The translations under genes and the position numbers were made by a program. DNA of 17,085 bases from SZUA-430 sp044375275. Lineage in GTDB: Bacteria; Pseudomonadota; Alphaproteobacteria; Micropepsales; Micropepsaceae. The stretch spans positions 1 to 17,085 of the forward strand of contig JBILMZ010000055.1 in the NCBI GenBank assembly GCA_044375275.1, written 5' to 3'. Below, piece by piece: positions 15,140 through 17,085 of the stretch; the first letter of the stretch is position 1; each line of letters starts with the position of its first letter. The notes under the pieces were generated by a model, which saw only the letters and a list, made by a program, of their open reading frames with translations, was not told the DNA's origin and ran no database searches.

Positions 15140-15474
15140 CCCCGCATTTCAGCGGCGTCGAGGAAACCGTCGCTGTTCTTGTCCAGCGCATCGAAGCCGG
15201 ACATCTGGCCGGACTGGAACTCTTCCACCGAGACCTTGCCGTCCCCGTTTCCATCCATGCCCTTGCGCTGGTCGTCGCTCAGCTTGAACTCATCTTCATC
15301 GACGAAGCCGTTCTTGTTCTTGTCCGCACCAAAGGCCGCTTTCGCGGCTTCATTTCGGAATTCCTCGCGGCTGATCTTCCCGTCGCCATTGTAATCCGCA
15401 GGATTTCCCGCAGCGATTGCGGTTGAAGCAAGGAAGGCTGCGAGCGGGATCGCTGCAAGAAAACGGATGCTCAT
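15136..15474 (-). CDS. Exported calcium-binding protein with four EF-hand loops
   Basis: A 112-residue protein predicted to bind Ca2+ in the periplasm or outside the cell. The N-terminus is a Sec signal peptide (MSIRFLAAIPLAAFLASTAIA, with cleavage near residue 21). Four canonical 12-residue EF-hand loops follow at 27-38, 51-62, 74-85 and 98-109. Each begins with Asp and ends with Glu at the bidentate position, and all four have Gly at loop position 6. Nearly the whole mature protein is EF-hand, with no other domain. GGAG nine bases upstream supports the ATG at 15474 over upstream in-frame starts. It leads the unit with the DUF1489 gene and is divergent from the DUF3011 gene. Partner and role are unknown. 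Confidence 0.9.
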   Translation of the reverse strand: MSIRFLAAIPLAAFLASTAIAAGNPADYNGDGKISREEFRNEAAKAAFGADKNKNGFVDEDEFKLSDDQRKGMDGNGDGKVSVEEFQSGQMSGFDALDKNSDGFLDAAEMRG

Positions 15475-15613
15475 CGTGAAAGTCTCCATGATGTTGTTCG
15501 CAAACGCGAAACGTTGTCGAAATCGCCCGGACGATACCACAGCGGATGCGTCGCTGCACAGGCTTGCAAATCTGTCCTCAGGCAGGTTGTAATGGCCGCT
15601 ACATTAGGGTGGA

Positions 15614-15618
15614 GAATC
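15614..15618. promoter_or_regulatory. GANTC site between ribosome site and ATG of the DUF3011 gene
   Basis: GAATC lies directly after the GGAG of the ribosome-binding site and five bases before the ATG at 15624. It may be a cell-cycle-methylated site as in Caulobacter, or a chance match. Confidence 0.25.
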
Positions 15619-15623
15619 GAACC

Positions 15624-16274
15624 ATGAAACTGAAGCCATTGATGGCCGCAACCTGGACGGCCCTCACGATTGGAATTTCCTGCGTCGTCGCCTCGCCCGC
15701 AATGGCCGAGGAAATGCGCTGCGGCTCGGTACCCGGCGCCAACAATTACTGTCGCGTGGACACAACGCGCGGCGTGGAGCTCGTCTACCAGCACTCGGGC
15801 TACGCCTGCTACTACAACGATACGTGGGGCTATGACCGAAACGGCATCTGGGTCGCCAACGGTTGCAGCGCGACCTTCCGCATCGGTCGCCGCGAGCGCG
15901 ACGACAATGACGATGCCGCCGCCATCGGACTGGGCATTCTCGCGCTCGGCATCCTCGGAGCCGTTGCAGCTGACAATGATGATAGCGGACACCACAGCCC
16001 TCCGCCGCCGCCGTCGGGTGGTTACGGCCCGGGTTATCCGCCTCCGCCTCCACATGGCGGTGGTTATGGCGGATACGAAGACGACTACGAGGTCGTTACC
16101 TGCAGTTCGAAAAACAACAAGTACAAGTACTGCCCGGTGCGCATCCGCAGCCACGCGGAACTTGTACGCCAGCGCAGCCGCAATTCCTGCCGCTTCAACA
16201 AGACCTGGGGCTACGATCGCCGCGGCGTCTGGGTCAGCAAGGGCTGCAGGGCCGACTTCGCGATCTACGATTGA
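15624..16274 (+). CDS. Exported protein with two DUF3011 domains
   Basis: The function of DUF3011 is unknown. From the ATG at 15624 (GGAG nine bases upstream) the product is 216 residues. A signal peptide ends at AMA near residue 28. The first DUF3011 copy (about 31-87) has cysteines at 33, 43, 62 and 81; the second (about 157-214) has them at 160, 170, 189 and 208. Both copies have identical spacing of 10, 19 and 19, and both carry WGYDRxGxWVxxGC. Between them lie a charged stretch, a hydrophobic AAAIGLGILALGILGAVAA segment (98-116) that could span or enter a membrane, and a Pro/Gly-rich linker with PPPPP runs (126-130 and 139-143). The even Cys pattern suggests two disulfides per domain in the periplasm. 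It ends in a strong terminator and appears monocistronic. Confidence 0.88.
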   Translation: MKLKPLMAATWTALTIGISCVVASPAMAEEMRCGSVPGANNYCRVDTTRGVELVYQHSGYACYYNDTWGYDRNGIWVANGCSATFRIGRRERDDNDDAAAIGLGILALGILGAVAADNDDSGHHSPPPPPSGGYGPGYPPPPPHGGGYGGYEDDYEVVTCSSKNNKYKYCPVRIRSHAELVRQRSRNSCRFNKTWGYDRRGVWVSKGCRADFAIYD

Positions 16275-16300
16275 TCAGCGAACGATAATTCGGAAATGCA

Positions 16301-16328
16301 AAGAGGCGCCCCGGTGGCGCCTCTTTTT
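16301..16328 (+). terminator. Strong rho-independent terminator after the DUF3011 gene
   Basis: AAGAGGCGCC (16301-16310) pairs perfectly with GGCGCCTCTT (16316-16325) around a CCGGT loop, followed by more T. The 10-bp stem begins 26 bases past the stop codon. The A-rich left arm may give some activity on the minus strand too. Confidence 0.93.
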
Positions 16329-16391
16329 TTGAGAGACCGCTCCCGAACCCCGCGCCGAAAGGGTCCGGCGTGAAGCGAAGACAGGTATTCC

Positions 16392-17085
16392 ATGCCGCGT
16401 GACGAACTGGAACTGACCATCCTGATGCCCTGCCTGAACGAGGCAGAAACCATCGCGGCCTGCATCGGAAAGGCGATGACATTCCTGCGCGCGAACGGCA
16501 TCGCCGGCGAAGTCCTCATCGCCGACAACGGAAGCACGGATGGCTCCCGGGACATTGCCCAGTCACTGGGAGCCAAGGTGCATCCGGTGGAGGAGCGCGG
16601 ATACGGCGCCGCCCTTCTCGGCGGCATGTCAGCCGCCCGCGGTCGATACATCATCATGGGGGATGCAGACGACTCCTATGACTTCTCGGCACTGACACCG
16701 TTCATCGACAGGCTGCGCGCAGGCGCAGACCTTGTCATGGGTAACCGCTTCAAGGGCGGGATCTCGCCGGGCGCAATGCCGCCGCTGCACCGTTACTTGG
16801 GCAACCCCGTCCTGAGCTTCCTCGGCCGCCTCTTCTTCAGCGTGCCGACAGGTGACTTTCATTGCGGACTGCGAGGGTTCAACCGCGACCGCTTCCTGTC
16901 CCTGGACCTGCGAACAACAGGAATGGAGTTCGCCAGCGAAATGGTCGTGCGAGCCGCGCTGGCCAGTTATCGAATCGAGGAAGTCCCCACCCGGCTTCAC
17001 CCGGACGGGCGCTCACGACCTCCACATCTGCGGACCTGGCAGGATGGCTGGAGACACCTGCGCTTCCTCCTCATCTATTCACCCC
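16392..17085 (+). CDS. Glycosyltransferase family 2 (dolichol-phosphate mannosyltransferase-like), 3' end cut
   Basis: Transfers a sugar from a nucleotide sugar, probably to a polyprenyl phosphate or a cell-surface glycan precursor at the inner membrane. The 231 visible residues form a GT-A domain. It opens with LTILMPCLNEAETI (8-21) and has IADNGSTDGS (43-52), then the metal-binding DADDSYDF (91-98, DxD-type). It continues with MGNRFKGGISPGAMPPLHRYLGN (116-138), GDFHCGLRGFNR (154-165) and GMEFASEMVVRAAL (177-190). It ends with PTRLHPDGRSRPPHLRTWQDGWRHL (199-223). The frame is still open at the edge and enters a hydrophobic FLLIYSP that, in this branch, usually begins C-terminal membrane helices. 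The ATG at 16392 has AGG seven bases upstream and follows the DUF3011 terminator. Exact donor and acceptor cannot be told. Confidence 0.9.
   Translation, partial: MPRDELELTILMPCLNEAETIAACIGKAMTFLRANGIAGEVLIADNGSTDGSRDIAQSLGAKVHPVEERGYGAALLGGMSAARGRYIIMGDADDSYDFSALTPFIDRLRAGADLVMGNRFKGGISPGAMPPLHRYLGNPVLSFLGRLFFSVPTGDFHCGLRGFNRDRFLSLDLRTTGMEFASEMVVRAALASYRIEEVPTRLHPDGRSRPPHLRTWQDGWRHLRFLLIYSP

Noticed and set aside
16010..16070. Repetitive CCG/GGTGGT-like stretch considered as a DNA repeat
   Set aside because: It is the coding sequence of the Pro/Gly-rich linker of the DUF3011 protein and needs no other explanation.
1..17085. Search for CRISPR arrays, transposases, tRNA or rRNA genes, phage or defence modules
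   Set aside because: No regularly spaced repeats, transposase-type genes, cloverleaf-like sequence or defence-type proteins were found; a dedicated scan with tRNA and repeat finders was not possible here.

Overview
The window is GC-rich bacterial chromosome with tightly packed genes and several 4-base start/stop overlaps. The gene set points to an alphaproteobacterium: MipZ (the division-site ATPase of alphaproteobacteria that lack MinCDE), a clpS-clpA pair, a short phasin, a long bifunctional PutA without an N-terminal DNA-binding domain, and DUF1489, DUF1499 and FemAB-like (DUF482) proteins. A Caulobacterales/Hyphomonadaceae-like host is my inference. I see no insertion sequences, phage genes, CRISPR array, rRNA or tRNA; this looks like ordinary core chromosome.

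Layout. (1) 1-960, minus: agmatine deiminase, cut by the left edge before its catalytic Cys. (2) 1072-3474, plus: RidA-family protein, FemAB-like acyltransferase, HIT protein, then the C-terminal half of an NAD(P)-binding (SDR-like) protein that looks like a truncated relic. (3) 6868-3483, minus: clpS, clpA (GTG start), and an unknown exported four-Cys protein whose ATG overlaps the clpA stop. (4) 7916-6983, minus: a phasin with a strong promoter framed by two TGC-N3-GCA operator-like sites and its own terminator, then a DUF1499 protein. (5) 8367-9800, plus: exported D,D-carboxypeptidase with a C-terminal SPOR domain. (6) 14489-9818, minus: GNAT acetyltransferase, putA, then mipZ with a GANTC site just upstream. 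(7) 15474-14702, minus: exported protein with four EF-hand loops, overlapping or abutting a DUF1489 gene that has no ATG/GTG/TTG start and probably begins at CTG; a clear terminator follows. (8) 15624-16274, plus: exported protein with two DUF3011 domains, followed by a textbook terminator. (9) 16392 to the right edge, plus: GT2 glycosyltransferase, cut by the edge.

How the genes relate. ClpS delivers N-degron substrates to ClpA, the unfoldase of ClpAP (clpP is not here). The phasin implies polyhydroxyalkanoate granules, and its promoter layout suggests PhaR-type autoregulation. MipZ and the SPOR-domain carboxypeptidase both act in cell division or septal wall metabolism. PutA oxidises proline to glutamate and agmatine deiminase starts putrescine formation from agmatine, so amino-acid nitrogen metabolism is also represented. 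I found no convincing new multi-gene system. The best leads are the CTG-start DUF1489 gene, the paired phasin operators, the mipZ GANTC site, the exported protein coupled to clpA, and the duplicated DUF3011 protein.
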